DNA of 64,000 nt from assembly GCA_034509755.1 (NCBI GenBank), contig CM067556.1, forward strand, positions 10,997,501 through 11,061,500. Reading direction: 5' to 3'. The notes beneath the pieces were generated by a model that saw only the letters and a program-made list of their open reading frames with translations, did no database searches and was not told where the DNA came from. Positions 22,536 through 35,599 of the stretch are shown here, piece by piece. Source of the stretch: Anisodus tanguticus (taxonomy: Eukaryota; Streptophyta; Magnoliopsida; Solanales; Solanaceae). The translations under genes were made by a program, and so were the position numbers. How positions within the stretch are numbered: position 1 is the first letter of the stretch; every line of letters starts with the position of its first letter.

Positions 22536-23144
22536 TTCCATTTGCGGACAATAATGAAAGACCAACACAAAATAGGGGCAAAAGTGCAAATGACCCTCGG
22601 AAAATATATAAAGGGTAACTTAAAAAAAATCACTATATTTTATAGGATTCTAATTAATTATAGCTATTTTTTCATAATCACCGTTCATAGCTTATTTCTA
22701 GAAATTTTCGCATGTATTTTATTGCATATAAATACATGTGTATTTTAGTGTAATTATATATTTATATATTCTTTTGTTTTGACTGATTTGAATGTATTCG
22801 AACTCCGATTAGTAAGGTCGTCGCTTCATAAGTTGAATATACTCGACTATAATTGAATGTATTTTAACAAAATTTCAGATGTAAAATTTCAAATTATCTA
22901 TAAATAAGCTATACGAAAGAGGGCCGTCTCTTATTTGGGCCTTAGATACCTATCCCTAGAAAATCAACCCGGCCCACGTTTCACTACGAGAACTCTCCAA
23001 TTGTGATTGTGACTTTTCGTCCTTTTAGCAGCAACTCCCTCTGCAAGTAAACCCAAATTCCTTTCAAGTTTCATACAACACACCGAGAGACGAAACGAAT
23101 TCTCAGTTTCATCTTCTACTTGGCTCTTTCTTCAGTTGTTAACT
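22536..23144 (+). promoter_or_regulatory. upstream region and leader of RPN10
   Basis: AT-rich to about 22920, then a less AT-rich stretch containing GGGCCGTCTCTTATTTGGGCC near 22920. GGCCCA/GGGCC motifs like this (also GGCCCACG near 22972) are common in promoters of plant housekeeping genes. No good TATA box is seen. The leader probably starts between about 22980 and 23080. Confidence 0.4.
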
Positions 23145-26100
23145 ATGGTGCTCGAGGTTAGCATATTGCTCTTCGATTTCAATTTCAGTTCTATCTTTAC
23201 AATGTTATAGCAAATTAGGGTTAATTAAATATCAACATTTTTATTATTTAGGCGACAATGATCTGCATCGACAATTCGGAATGGATGCGAAACGGTGATT
23301 ACTCGCCCAATAGGTTCCAAGCCCTAGCTGACGCTGTTAATCTTATCTGTGGTGCCAAAACCCAGGTATTCATTTTTTTTTAAAAAAGGTTTACTCTTTA
23401 TAGGGTTTGTAATATATCTGGATGGTCTATTAGTTTTAGTTTAAACTAATTGGGCTATATTTTACTGTTCCTTTGTTCGATCCAGTCTAATCCCGAGAAT
23501 ACAGTTGGAATTTTGACCATGGCTGGTAAAGGGGTGCGCGTGTTAGTCACCCCGACTAGCGATCTTGGAAAAATCTTAGCTTGTATGCACGGTAAGCTTC
23601 TGTTCCTTGATTTATATGTTTTCTTTCCTGATAATATATTGCATTGTAGAGGATAGTTATTACGACCTATCTAGCTTTTGAAATTTTGTTACTTGGCATG
23701 GAATATATTGGGGAACTAGGTTTATTTATGTAACTGGAGGAGAGCAGACATGAGAAAATTTCCTTAAAGAGTCTCTTTAAGGGCTCAGGTTGTTGTTGTC
23801 ATTGATTGCTTCCACGGAATTTGTTTTGGGTGTAACACATCATATCTTGAAGATGCGTGACTAGTTCAGATTATGATAATCTATCATTAAAGGGCTAGAA
23901 TGGTCCCATCAAGTAATTTTTGGTGTGTATTCATGGGAAGATATTGTACTATGTTTTGATGGCATGAAAGCTAGGTGTCTTATTTGTCTATTTAGCTGGT
24001 GCAAACTGTCCCTTATAAATAATATTGACCTTTTTATAGATTTTGTAAGCTCCTAGTCTTAGATTAATCTCCATGTAATGGAGCTATCAGAATCACTTTT
24101 GTACTCTTTGCTTCGACTTGATGCCATCAATGAATATATTCACTTCATCAAAAAGATGGTTCCAAAACCCATTTGGTGCTTGAGTTCTATACTACTGCAT
24201 GATAGTAGTATCTTTTGAAGTCTTAGGGTGTTCGATAAACTTTTTCTCTTCTAATTAGCTTTATGTTACTGAACTGACCTTGTCTTTCCTCATTCAGGAT
24301 TAGAGATAGGCGGTGAGATGAATTTGGCTGCTGGAATCCAGGTAGCCCAGTTAGCTTTGAAGCATCGTCAAAACAAGAAGCAACAACAAAGGATCATTGT
24401 TTTTGCTGGCAGGTGATGTCCCGATGCTTTTCTCTGTATTGTCTTTGCTGCTGCAAATTTTGATCCTTCTGTTAACATTTCACTTGTTTCAGCCCTGTTA
24501 AATATGACAAGAAGGTCTTGGAGATGATTGGGAGAAAGTTGAAAAAGAATAGTGTGGCTCTTGACGTCGTTAATTTTGGTGAAGACGATGAAGGGAAAGC
24601 CGAGAAGTTAGAGGCACTAGTTGCGGCGGTTAATAACAACGAGAGTAGTCACATCATTCATGTTCCTCCTGGTCCTAACACTCTCTCTGATGTGCTTATA
24701 AGGTGACTGGTTGATATGACCATCTTCTTATCATTAACCATCTTGTTATCATAGCTAAATAAGATTTCATAGCATGTATTTGTGGAAAGCTATTCCTTAA
24801 TAAGTTGTATCCCTCATCTGGCATTGGCAGTACTCCTATTTTCACTGGTGATGGTGAGGGTGGTGGAAGTGGATTTGCAGCTGCAGCTGCAGCGGCTGCC
24901 GCTGGTGGAGTATCTGGATATGAATTTGGTGTAGATCCTAACTTGGATCCTGAACTTGCTCTCGCACTCCGAGTTTCAATGGAGGAGGAAAGGGCGAGGC
25001 AAGAAGCAGCCGCAAAGAAGGCTGCAGAAGAAGCTGGTAAACAAGAGAAAGGAGAAAGTCAGTCTACTTCCCAGGATGTTGCTATGGCTGAAAATGCCAA
25101 TGCAGCAACCCCTGAACCCGAAAACAAAGCAACTGATCTAATGGTTCGTATCTTATCCGTCTTCTTCATATCTGATACCTGTGAGTAAAAGCTGGAAAAA
25201 AATTCATCTTTATAATGTTGTTGAATGTAGTTAAATATGTAATTTCCTATCAACTTTCCAAGGTTGAGATTGTTTTAATTTATTGGCATTTTCCTCCTTT
25301 TCCGGAGGAGGAGGAGGGGGCAGAAGAAAACATTCGTACTCTCATAACTCAAGCTGGATAACTTTCAAACAGTTCAAAGGAAAATCTTTCGGCAATTTCA
25401 TTTAAAAGATTAGAATCAGGAGGTTTTTATTTTCATTTTCCCTTAGTGATTTAGAATAGAACAACTAATCAAATAGAAGAGAATGTATAGGAATTTCCAT
25501 GTTTGAAAAGGTGAAATCTTTGATGATTCCATCATCTACGATTGAGTTGTGAAAACTTCTAATGAATCAGATAGCCATTTGTTCCGGGATCTTCTTCGCA
25601 TGTGAGGTGTTATTTCTTGGTTTTGTCCCGTCGTTAATAACTTGATTATTTTTAGACAATAGTACATAGAAACAATGCTTGGTGACTTAAAAAATTGGTC
25701 AGCCAAACCATAGAAGCTACACATTGGTTTTCAGGAATTGCATGAATTTGCGGCATTGCACTTTACCTTGTATGCGAGAGGATATTGTTTCCTGTAATAT
25801 AGGTTGAAATCTTCTCTAATGAAAATGGGTGTTAGCTTGAAGTTTTTGTGATGTCTGGCCTTTTGGAAGCCAAGATGATATAACACCTTAATCATAATTG
25901 GATCCCTTACAGGAAGATGAGAATGCCTTGTTACAGCAAGCCCTTGCAATGTCAATGGATGATTCTTCCTCTAATGTTGCTACACGAGACACTGACATGT
26001 CAGAAGCAGCTTCTGAAGATCAGGACTTGGCGCTTGGTACGTTACGATCGCTCCGGGCATAGGAATAGTTTTAACGGTTACAAACATACCTAACATCGTT

Positions 26101-27550
26101 CAGTTCATGTCACAATATTTACTCCTTGTTTTCTTGCATTTCTCAGCATTTTCTAGTATTTGGTCGATTTATAGACAATATGTTGAGTAGAATGTGCCTA
26201 AGAAATCCTGCATTATTGTATGTATTTCTAAGAATCTCCTGAACAACTATTCGTGGGTGACTGCCACAATGTTTAAGAAAGAAAGACTTCTAAAAACTCG
26301 TGGTTTGAAACAATCATAGACATTTGTGTGGCTACAAATCATCTATAAGCATGTAATGAGAAATTTAAAGTTAAATTGTTTCTAGATGTAGAAAAGTGTC
26401 GTTTTTTTGGGGACAAATGTAATGGAAAGTGTGCGACATAAAATTGTACACTTCTGATTTGTCCTGGTGGTTGCAGCTCTTCAATTGTCTGTGCAGGACA
26501 GTGCAAATGATCAGTCTAATCAGACAGATATGAGTAAGCTGTTGGCAGATCAATCATTTGTCTCATCAATACTTGCCTCAGTAAGTCCTCTGTACGCAAA
26601 ACTCTATTATATCACAGCTGAAAGTATGTGGTTTTCCTAAGGATCACACTTCATATCTTCTTTGACTTTTACTTATATTTTCATTCAATTGACAGCTTCC
26701 AGGTGTTGATCCAAATGATCCTTCCGTTAAAGATTTGCTTGCTTCCATGCAAGGCCAGACGTCTGAGGTGAGTGAATTAGTTTATTTGATTACTATGATT
26801 TTATCGAAGAGCATGTTGGGTAAGTTCGGGTTTAGTGTCCTTTATAATCGTTTTTCTGGTTTATGCATCTTTATTTGTACATTTGATGGTCATTTTGTTC
26901 ATTAACTCTTGCGTGCACATACAATCTTCTTCAATGTTGTGCAATAGTAGTGTTTTCAGAGAGTCGCTTGAGGTACACATATTCATGGAGCCAGGTGCAA
27001 CGTAAGCTTTTCGTTTCACCTTGCTTAGGTGGTTTTCATTGTAGAGGCGCTGAAGCTGTGTTATTAAAAACCTTTCTCTTCGTCGCTTAAACCGACGAAT
27101 CAATGTGAAGCGATAGGTTATCACTTAATGGATGAAGCTATGCACTCAGAGAGGTGTGTGCTTTACACTCAATGAGACCTCCATCCTAACAGAGATCCTA
27201 GGGGGTGTATATAATCTTTCCAAGTAAATGGAAGAAGCCAGGGCTGGGGGACAAACATATCAAAAGAGGAGAAATCTTCTGTATCTGCAGCAATCATGTT
27301 ATTCTTGATGCTTCTGCTTTCTTTCCTTCCCCCTGTTTCCTGTTCCTTGATCCAAATACCCTTTGGTTTTTTGTTAATGGTTATATCATCTTCCTAAGTT
27401 GATGAAGGAAGCCAGGGATAGCGTCATCTTTTTACCAAAATAGCATGTTTTCTGCTGTTCTAATTTTTTTTAATGTGACAATGATCTAATTTGTCCTAAC
27501 AGAAGAAGGACGAGGACAATGATAAGGAACAGAAAGAGGAGAAGAAGTAA
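23145..27550 (+). CDS. RPN10: 26S proteasome regulatory subunit RPN10 (PSMD4), ubiquitin receptor
   Basis: Ten coding exons: 23145-23156, 23252-23365, 23486-23591, 24298-24412, 24493-24702, 24831-25143, 25913-26036, 26477-26580, 26696-26767 and 27503-27550. They join in frame to 405 aa, the usual plant size. Residues 1-190 are the von Willebrand A domain (MVLEATMICIDNSEWMRNGD start; MAGKGVRVLVTPTSDLGK). It docks the subunit between proteasome lid and base. A nine-alanine run (202-210) precedes three ubiquitin-interacting motifs: DPELALALRVSMEEE (about 225-239), ENALLQQALAMSMDD (293-307) and DLALALQLSVQD (about 328-339). The protein captures ubiquitinated substrates for degradation. All introns are GT-AG; the donor after exon 6 is the weak ATG|GTTCGT. 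The charged Lys/Glu-rich tail is typical of the family. Confidence 0.97.
26276..26400. mobile_element. MITE fragment in RPN10 intron 7
   Basis: The stretch containing CATAGACATTTGTGTGGCTA and CAAATCATC resembles, from memory, the 3' half of the Stowaway-like family also suspected at 21534. No termini are preserved. Confidence 0.4.
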
Positions 27551-27900
27551 AGATGCGTATAACTATGTGCAGCTCAGGTATATAACTTTTTAACACTTCC
27601 ATTTGTGATGAAAGGCGCATCTCTAAGAGACGGTCTGCTTTTTTTCCACGTTTTGTATACTTCTTCAATGCTGCTAATATGAATGTTACTGGTAACCTTT
27701 GTAGGCAAATAAATCAGATGGTAATCAAGTATTGTGCTCTGCTAAAATCGCTCATTGGAATGGAGCTTGTTATGTCTGGGGAAGGACTGTATCTTGTTAC
27801 TCTTGAGGGATTAATTGAATTGTTCTTTAAAATATACCGTTATAAGATTATGAAACTCTTCAGCTAGTTTGATTTGTGGCTTCTTGATGACTTGTATTTG
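27551..27900 (+). other. RPN10 3' UTR with a probable intron
   Basis: After the stop at 27550 the sequence shows CTCAG|GTATAT (donor at 27578) and TTTGTAG|GCAAAT (acceptor ending 27704). This fits a 127-bp intron within the 3' UTR, starting about 27 nt after the stop. Transcript evidence would decide. Confidence 0.4.
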
Positions 27901-29941
27901 TTTCTCAAAAAATGACATAAAGAACAGATCCTAGAAAACAAGAAGATGACGTTTATCTTTGATTCCTAGAAGATCTAACCTTCAACCGCACAGCCTTATC
28001 TTCTCTCTTTTCTTTTGTGAAAAATTATGCATGGCCAAACGTCTTGAGGTGATTAAAGTAAAAAATTTCTTGGTGTCAAACATTTTATTCAGCCTCTTGT
28101 TAATGTTCTTTATTATCTCTGAAAATGAGTCCAGAGTAGTTTTGGGCCATGGAGAGTCGGTCTTATATTAGGTTTTAAATGTATGGACAGATGAACGGTC
28201 AATGATTGTGCAAAATCCAAGTAGCATTGGGCTCACTGTTTGTTTGTGTGCTCTTTTTTTGGCAAAAAAAAAAAAGACAGTCAACAGTAGAGAATTAGTT
28301 CAGATCTGTGGTTATTATGAACTTTTATAGTGCTGAAGTCTGGCTTATAGTAAACTTTTTATGCGCATTGTAAACTTTAGAGTATGCTATATTTAGTTAA
28401 AAGAATTTTAGTATGTTCTGTCATCTAGATGGAAATTGGATGGAGCTTCAGTACATTGCACCTAGAAATGTGGTTAAATTTCTGCAGAAGAGAACTTAAA
28501 AATTGGGGAACTTCTAGATTATTGAATTGTTGCTTTTCAACCTTAAAACATAACGGATGGCCAGAAATATGGAATACTTTTATGATGTAAAAGAGAAACC
28601 TAAATTCTGATGAAAATTGACGACGTCTTGAGAAATATGTAAAGGTCCTTTTGCATGAACATATCTGATTTTGTATTTTCTTACTGGGAAGTACTTCTAG
28701 GGGATAAGAATAGGGTTGCAGGGGTCCAGTATGGTTTTTACCAGAGGTGTCGAATTTTGGTAGGTGCACACATACTGTTAATCATTTATGTCTATAATAT
28801 GAGGACGTACTTGTATATATTGAAAAGGCATTAAGTGTAGAATAGCTACCAAAGGACAGACCAATAACATTCTCAAGGACTTTAGTCTTTGCTCAAATAG
28901 TTAATATCAATGGGTTGGAATGGGACCCTGTTCTCATAAATGGGCCAATGGACATTGAGTATTTCTAAGTTCTAACAACTAACAACACTCGAACGACGAA
29001 CATATTGCTTAACTCGAAGTGATTGTTGAATAATGGGAGAAATTCATCACTTGGTTGTTTTGTAGTTCGATTTTATTCACATGCATAAAGTGTTTAAAAG
29101 GGGAAAGCATACATCATTTTCACTAACAGCTACTAAATTCGTTATGAATTTCTATCAAAATTTGGACGTCTCTCGTTACGTCTTTATCTTGTCATCAATA
29201 ATCGCACTACGATGTTTGGAACCATTGAAACTGAATTATGTGCTTAATAATGATGTTGAACCTTTTGGCGTTATGGGACTCGACTATGACTATTTTCGGC
29301 AAAAGAGAAATTGGCGAGTTCTCATTATTAAATTAAGAAATTCAATTGTTGATCATTAAATAATATAAAAGAAAGAATTTCAAATTTACAAGATATGATC
29401 TATCTAGATCTAAAGTGTCAATTCCAACAAATATTGAACTAATTTTTTATTTATTTTTTATTTTGAAATGATTTGCCATCTGAGATGAATTTATTATTTC
29501 GATTTGTTATTTGTTATTGAATTGTGTGGGTTTGCATACGCATAAGGACCATAAAAAGAGTTTCGTTTTATGGTTCTTTCATATACGTTTTCTTTAATTG
29601 AATGAATGTTCCGATTCTCAATTTCTCAAAATATTTCAATTAGTACACGCAAGAAATAGGTTAATTCAGCAGCCTTTTGTTCAATTTCTCAACTCATAAC
29701 TTATGTGGACTAATATAACACCTCTAGCATTTAGGACTAGACATCTGAAGTGTGAATAATATGATATCTTGAGAGTGGACGATAACATGGGGATCTAACA
29801 AAGAATATGATAAGTCTGACTCTGGTACTATATTAAAAGAAAATAAAATTTTGAGATCAAATTAATCTCAAAAATTAGCTGATGATGACGCGAGGATTGA
29901 AAGATCACATGAGAAGACAACAAGCTCGTTATCTCCTTTTC
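27901..29941. other. intergenic stretch, no gene seen
   Basis: About 2 kb of AT-rich DNA after RPN10. Open frames reach at most about 114 codons, on the minus strand at 28425-28769, with no recognisable domain or splice structure. Nothing else is identified. Confidence 0.5.
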
Positions 29942-29956
29942 AATATTGGTTGTAAC

Positions 29957-30663
29957 TAGTTAACAAAAAAAAACGGAAAATTTCATAAATGTATAATTGA
30001 TTGACTTATATTGTAAAAATATAATCCAAAATTTACATTGTAAAAATATAGCCCAAAAATACTTTTATACAATATTATACACTTATATACAAAAAGACAT
30101 GTACATTATATATATGAATGTATAAAATGTATAATAATATATAAGAGGTGTGTATACACCATATACATTATTATACAATATTATACAACTATTATACAAA
30201 AAATAACTTCAACACCACCAACTCCCATATACACCACCAACCCAAATCGTTAGCTATATATACACCCATATACACCATCGCCGGATCTGAGACGGAACAA
30301 CAATATCCGTTGCCAGAGATCATGCCGGAGCTCCGGCGCACCACCACCAGATCTGAGAGCGAGAGAGCACCAAATCTGAGAGAGAGAGGAGGTCGAGAGA
30401 GAAAGAACGCAGTCACTCACCGGGCAACGCCGCGGCTACGACGGCGACGATTGCGATGAGACGGCGGTCGTGCCGAGAGATAAACGACGGCAGAGAGAAG
30501 GCTGAGAGAGAGAGAGAGAGAGCGAGAGAGGAGGCAAAGAGAGTGCGATAGAGGGTAAGAGAGAAAAAATTGGGTAATTTTTTATAAGATTTAAAAAGTT
30601 TAATTAATTTTGATAGCATTGTTGCCCTAAATTTCATACAAGGTAATTATCTCTAAAAAAGAA
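29957..30663. mobile_element. insertion-like segment flanked by a 15-bp direct repeat
   Basis: ATATTGGTTGTAACT occurs at 29942-29956 and again at 30664-30678, enclosing 707 bp. The left inner edge has an A-run (AACAAAAAAAAACGG). The interior goes from AT-rich with TATAC-containing repeats (29980-30200) to a CACC-rich and then GAGAGA-rich segment (30290-30560). A 15-bp target duplication fits a retroposon, for example a non-LTR element or processed-transcript insertion, better than most DNA transposons. I recognise no coding domain. Orientation is unknown. Confidence 0.45.
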
Positions 30664-30678
30664 TATATTGGTTGTAAC

Positions 30679-31398
30679 TGTAACTTGATCTTGTTTCCTT
30701 TTTCATTTTGAGCAACGCCATCACTGGTTTTCCCCTTATATAAATAAATGATCCATGAGAATGACCAATGTGTGGTCTTTTTCAATATTCTCTCTAGTTC
30801 TTTATCTTTTTTCTCAAAAGTGGTATATTAATATTAGATATTTCTTGTTCTGCTGAATTTCCTATCGTATTGTTGGTTATGAAATAGCATATGTATAATT
30901 TATGACAGGAACACTTATAACGGTAATTGTACATAACATTTTGCTTTCCTTTGCTCATTGTTTTCTTGCTTCAAGAGTACTCTAAAGGTGTGTTTGGTAT
31001 GACGGAAAATGATTTCCTTAAAATTTTTGATCTTTTGTCGAGGTAATTGATCAGATAAACAAAAAAGTGCATGAATATCATGAGAATGCCTATCCAGCAC
31101 TTCAACACCTGAGTGAAAGGTGGATATATATACTCACAGCAGAAGATAATATACATACTATGAAAATATGTTTACACATATAATAGGGCTTGTTAAGACC
31201 ATTAATTATAATGAGGATCAACAATATTAAAACGAGAACATATGAAATGAAATAGATGTGTCAGGGTTGAGGGAATGACTGTTCAAATAACCATAGGAAA
31301 TGACTGTTCAAATACATCTTTTATTTCTGCATAATATTGTACACTTGTACCATTAATGTAACTTTTCTAATTACTATCTTTTGAGATTAACTAAGAAA
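30679..31398. other. spacer, no gene seen
   Basis: About 720 bp between the insertion-like segment and the non-coding copia derivative. Confidence 0.5.
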
Positions 31399-31648
31399 TG
31401 TGGTAAAATAAGAGTGAAATACTGAACAAAAAATAGAGATAAGAAATATGAGAATTAATGCCTTTATCATTTATTTCTTCTGTGTTTATAAAATGATGAA
31501 AAACATATCTTTTATAGGTTATGAGACCACCGAATGTTACATATCTTTATGAGAGTATTAATAAGATAAGTTAGATAACAATTAATAGCATACATGTATA
31601 TCTAAATGACATCCACTTTCAATTAATGAATACAATTAATTCATAACA
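31399..31648 (-). repeat. 3' LTR of the non-autonomous copia (250 bp)
   Basis: In + coordinates it begins TGTGGTAAAATAAG and ends TCATAACA, directly followed by CTCCCCCTT (the purine tract on the minus strand). Confidence 0.85.
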
Positions 31649-31861
31649 CTCCCCCTTGGATGTCCATAGATAATGTGCCTCGTTAAAACCTTACTAGGAA
31701 AAACCCAGTGAAAAAAATTCTAGTGAAGGAAAAAGAGTACACATTTCTAATAATACACATTTTGGTTGCCTCATTAAAAACCTTACAAGGAAAACTCAGT
31801 GGGACAAAACCTTAAACGGAAAAAAGGGTACAACATGTATAAACTCCCCCTGATGAAAACT

Positions 31862-32086
31862 TCACTCCAAATGCTTGAGTTTTCGCATTCCAATCTTGTG
31901 CACCATTTTCTCAAAAGTTACAGTTGGTAGAGACTTAGTGAACAAATCAGTCATATTATCACTTGAACGAATCTGTTGCACGTTGATATCACCATTCTTT
32001 TGGAGCTCGTGTGTGAAGAACAACTTTGGTGAAATGTTCTTTGTCCTATCTCCTTTTATGATCTTCCCTTCAATTGAGCAATGCAT
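31862..32086 (-). pseudogene. copia RNase H C-terminal remnant
   Basis: The minus-strand frame reads KNISPKLFFTHELQKNG, then VQQIRSSDNMTDLFTKSLP and MVHKIGMRKLKHL. It matches the last block of copia RNase H of the type where 'D.FTKSLP' is conserved. There is no catalytic upstream half. It belongs to a different copia lineage from the three elements whose tail reads FTKGLP. Confidence 0.8.
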
Positions 32087-32255
32087 GCTGCATTATCTTT
32101 ATTTAAGATTGTGGGTATTTTATCATATTTCAAACCACATTTATTTTCAAACGATTCGAATGAGTCCTAACATCAATTGGATTTATTGATATTTCTTCAT
32201 TTTCTTGAGTTTGCGGTTCATTGATTTCTTCAATAATATCAGGATTGATCAAATC

Positions 32256-32576
32256 TTACATTTTTATGAGATTCTTTCTTAGTGTCATCTTGATCATTTT
32301 TTTTCTAGGATTCCGATCCTTAGAACCCAGTGGTCTATCATGCTTCAGGCTTGCTTTAGACTCATTTGTTATGACACTAGTAGATAGTCCTACAGGGACA
32401 TCAATCAGAATTGGGACATTCTCTGCAGGGATATGTGATTTGGTAATACTTTTTGAATCTATAAATGTGTCTGGCATTTTATTTGCTATTTTATGGAAGT
32501 GAATAATCTTTTGGACATCTTGCTCACTAATAGAAGCACGTAAATCAAGATGAGACAATGATGAATTATTCCACAA
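32256..32576 (-). pseudogene. copia polyprotein linker remnant
   Basis: A 106-codon minus-strand frame without a catalytic motif. It contains polar stretches such as VPVGLSTSVITNESKA and HDRPLGSKDRNPRKK. The latter resembles the 'RPIGSKDKNPRK' segment found between integrase and RT in some plant copia polyproteins. RT should follow downstream but is absent; the next recognised piece is RNase H at 32086. Confidence 0.6.
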
Positions 32577-33351
32577 AATTTTCCTTTTTATTTCATTATT
32601 CTCTCCCCCTAATTTTGGAAATATTGTCTCATCAAATTGATAATGTGCAATTGATCTTATTTCAGTATCTCCATGTAAAGAAGAAATTATATCATGCTCA
32701 TAGTTATAGCAAGAAAAATAAATGCATCAATTGAACAAATATATGATAATTCAGGACCAATCTAATTTTCTCATTTCAACTTCTTTTAGCAGGTAGTCTA
32801 CTTCTTTTCCAAAACTCTTCAAAAGCTTCAATAATATTTAAGTCAGCAACTTGCACAACAATATGAAAGATTTTGGATATCATAAAGGGATAAGGGTAAA
32901 CAAAATCATCTTTGTACCCCTCATCAATTAATATTTATTAAGGTGATTTCAGTACATCGACCTTAGTTCATTTAATCCGTTTAAGGATTACAAACAAGTT
33001 TTTCAATAACTTGTATATGCTTCAGGCATTTTGAATCCTTAAAAAAATTTCATATAAATTTTGTCACGTAAGTCATATAGGCTGAGACAATTCTCATTTA
33101 GTATTTAATTTACATGACATCTTCGATGTCAGGAGTGCAGGTCCAGTAAATTTACCAAGATGTATCTACTTGGTAATTATTTATACATCAATATGCTTTA
33201 AGAGACGTAGATTTCAGATCCTCATAATATTATACAATATTGAGCACTATATTGTATCAAAGATATCGTCGACGAGATATCATTTTGTATCGGTTTGCAA
33301 TTAGACACAACTTACTGAGATCTTATCACTTCATTATTTTTTTCCAGGTAC

Positions 33352-33459
33352 CTGAACCTCGTATGAGGTTTTATGAAGTGTTATGTCGTAGTTCCAGCTG
33401 CAAGATGCTCCTAAATGTCCCTGAACCTCGTATGAGGTTTTATGAAGTGTTATGTTGTA
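33352..33459. repeat. 40-bp direct duplication inside the non-autonomous copia
   Basis: CCTGAACCTCGTATGAGG followed by TTTTATGAAGTGTTATG occurs at 33352-33391 and again at 33420-33459, with one difference near the end. Confidence 0.8.
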
Positions 33460-35599
33460 GGCTCTTCAAGAGCACATTGCCTCCTTATTATGATCATTTG
33501 CTCCTCTTCCCCCCATAGGATTATTGCATTTAAAGCCGATTTGTATACCATGCTTCACGCATGTTGTAAACCATGTCCTTCAGGGACATTTAGGAGCATC
33601 TTGCAGCTCGAATATGAAATAGTTGGGTAAGCAAATGCTTCTAGCATTTGACTTGAATTATCGTTTGAACGAGGATCATACTGATGATAATTCACAACAT
33701 ATTTCTTAGTTGTTTATTCTCCCCCCCTTATATTAGAAAAACTAACATACATTTCGACCTTCTTTGGGGAATCCATCTGTGTGCATCGTGGTTGATTCAT
33801 TAATCATATACTGCACAACAAAAATTATTAAACGAAAATATTTGGTTCCTGACCTTGAATCAATTATGAGGGGAGAATTTATCATAATTTTTTAGTCTGA
33901 AGCAGAAAAACGTCGTTGTATGAAATATATCATATTTTAGATCAACACATGAAGTTTTGTTCTCAGTCGCAATGGTTTAGCTATTTATCGGAGGCATTCA
34001 ACGCTAAATCAACTTGAATATATACCAGCATTAACAAGATGAATTATCTTGATTACATAATCTGAAAATTGTGCTCTCAACTCAATTATTTTGAGCAAGT
34101 AACTTTTCATATGTCAAACTGCGGGTTGACAATAAACACACATGTGACCGTCTTATCGATGCATCTATTTAAGACATCACATAACAGGTGAATGGGCCCT
34201 TATTCACCTTTTATATTTTTCAAAATTTAGGGAATTCAATCCCAACATTAGCTGGTGTAATCAACTTATCATGAGAATAAGTAAATTAATTCTTGAAAAA
34301 TCTTCTAATTCTTCAATATATTCCAAATACAAACTTAGCACATCAGATTTAAATCAGGACAATCAAAATTATCACGTCAATTGATAAAATTATTTGTACT
34401 AGTAAACTTCAAGTTTGCCATGCCATGTTGTATTTGTTTTAGTAAACTTTCGATTTACTATGACATAAATTATTTTTTTTGTGTACCAATAAACTTCTGG
34501 TTTACCGTGACATACGATTTCATCATGCTTATATTTGTGTAGTCCAATTTGGAGAATAAAGAGGGTAATCATTCACATACATATTTCTTACCCACTATAA
34601 TTTTGAAGATGTTTAATCCTCCGATTAATTATAGCTTCAATATGATATCCTATTTACTTGAGTAAACTTCGGGTTTACTATAACTTGTGTTTCGATCATA
34701 ACAACTTCGTATATTACAATTTAGAACGAATTACATAATAGTATATAAGCTCTTCAGGAGCCTCTAATTTATTCTCCATATTCACACATATTATTTGGAT
34801 ACTATTAGTGTCATGATCTTCTAGATAAATAGTTAGCTCTTCTGGAGCACTTGATCATTAATTTTGTACAACCAAATATTGCTTAGATATTGCTGGTATC
34901 ATAAAAGAAATTATAGTTAGACACTACTGATGTCATGAAATAAATAGTAATTAATTGGACATTTAAAGACAATACAATTTATAAATGATGAAAAGTAAGT
35001 TCTAAACTTTAGTATTTAAGACATCTCCTTCGGGAGAACACCATTAACATTCGAATATTTATCATCAAACCTGCGACAATAACCATAATAAATCAATGTG
35101 GTAATAGTAGATAGTATTCTACACAATTTGTATCCTTTTGCCTTAGAATGATACATAATAAAAGTTTTCAAGATGAATTGACGTGCGACATGTACAAAGA
35201 AAAATGACCTACATACCACAAAATAACATTTATATCCTTTGTTATTCAATCTCTGCAGGAGGTGTGTTGTGGTATTTCTTCATTCACTTCGGGGAATGAA
35301 ATCTGGTCATTTAGATGCGCTTTATACATAAATTTTTTTAATAGCTCATTATTTCACTCAACCGCAAGAAAACACCGCTTCAATATATTTCTCAAACATT
35401 TTTTCGCTTGTCAAAATTCATACCAATACGTCTAGACCATCAAAATACATATAAAATCATTCCTTAGTAGTACATCCCAACACTTTAAGAAAATTGTAAC
35501 AAATTAAATATAAATATTTTCGTCATTATTTTGTCACCTTATATAACTAAAACTGAAGCTTGCAAAAAAATAAGAATTTTTTTACATGCATTATAAACT

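Noticed and set aside
30148..30637. Open frames in the GAGA-rich segment (both strands)
   Set aside because: Composition is low-complexity Arg/Glu or Ser/Leu; no start context, domain or splice structure.
31875..32502. Plus-strand frames in the non-autonomous copia
   Set aside because: They are antisense to the RNase H and linker remnants on the minus strand.
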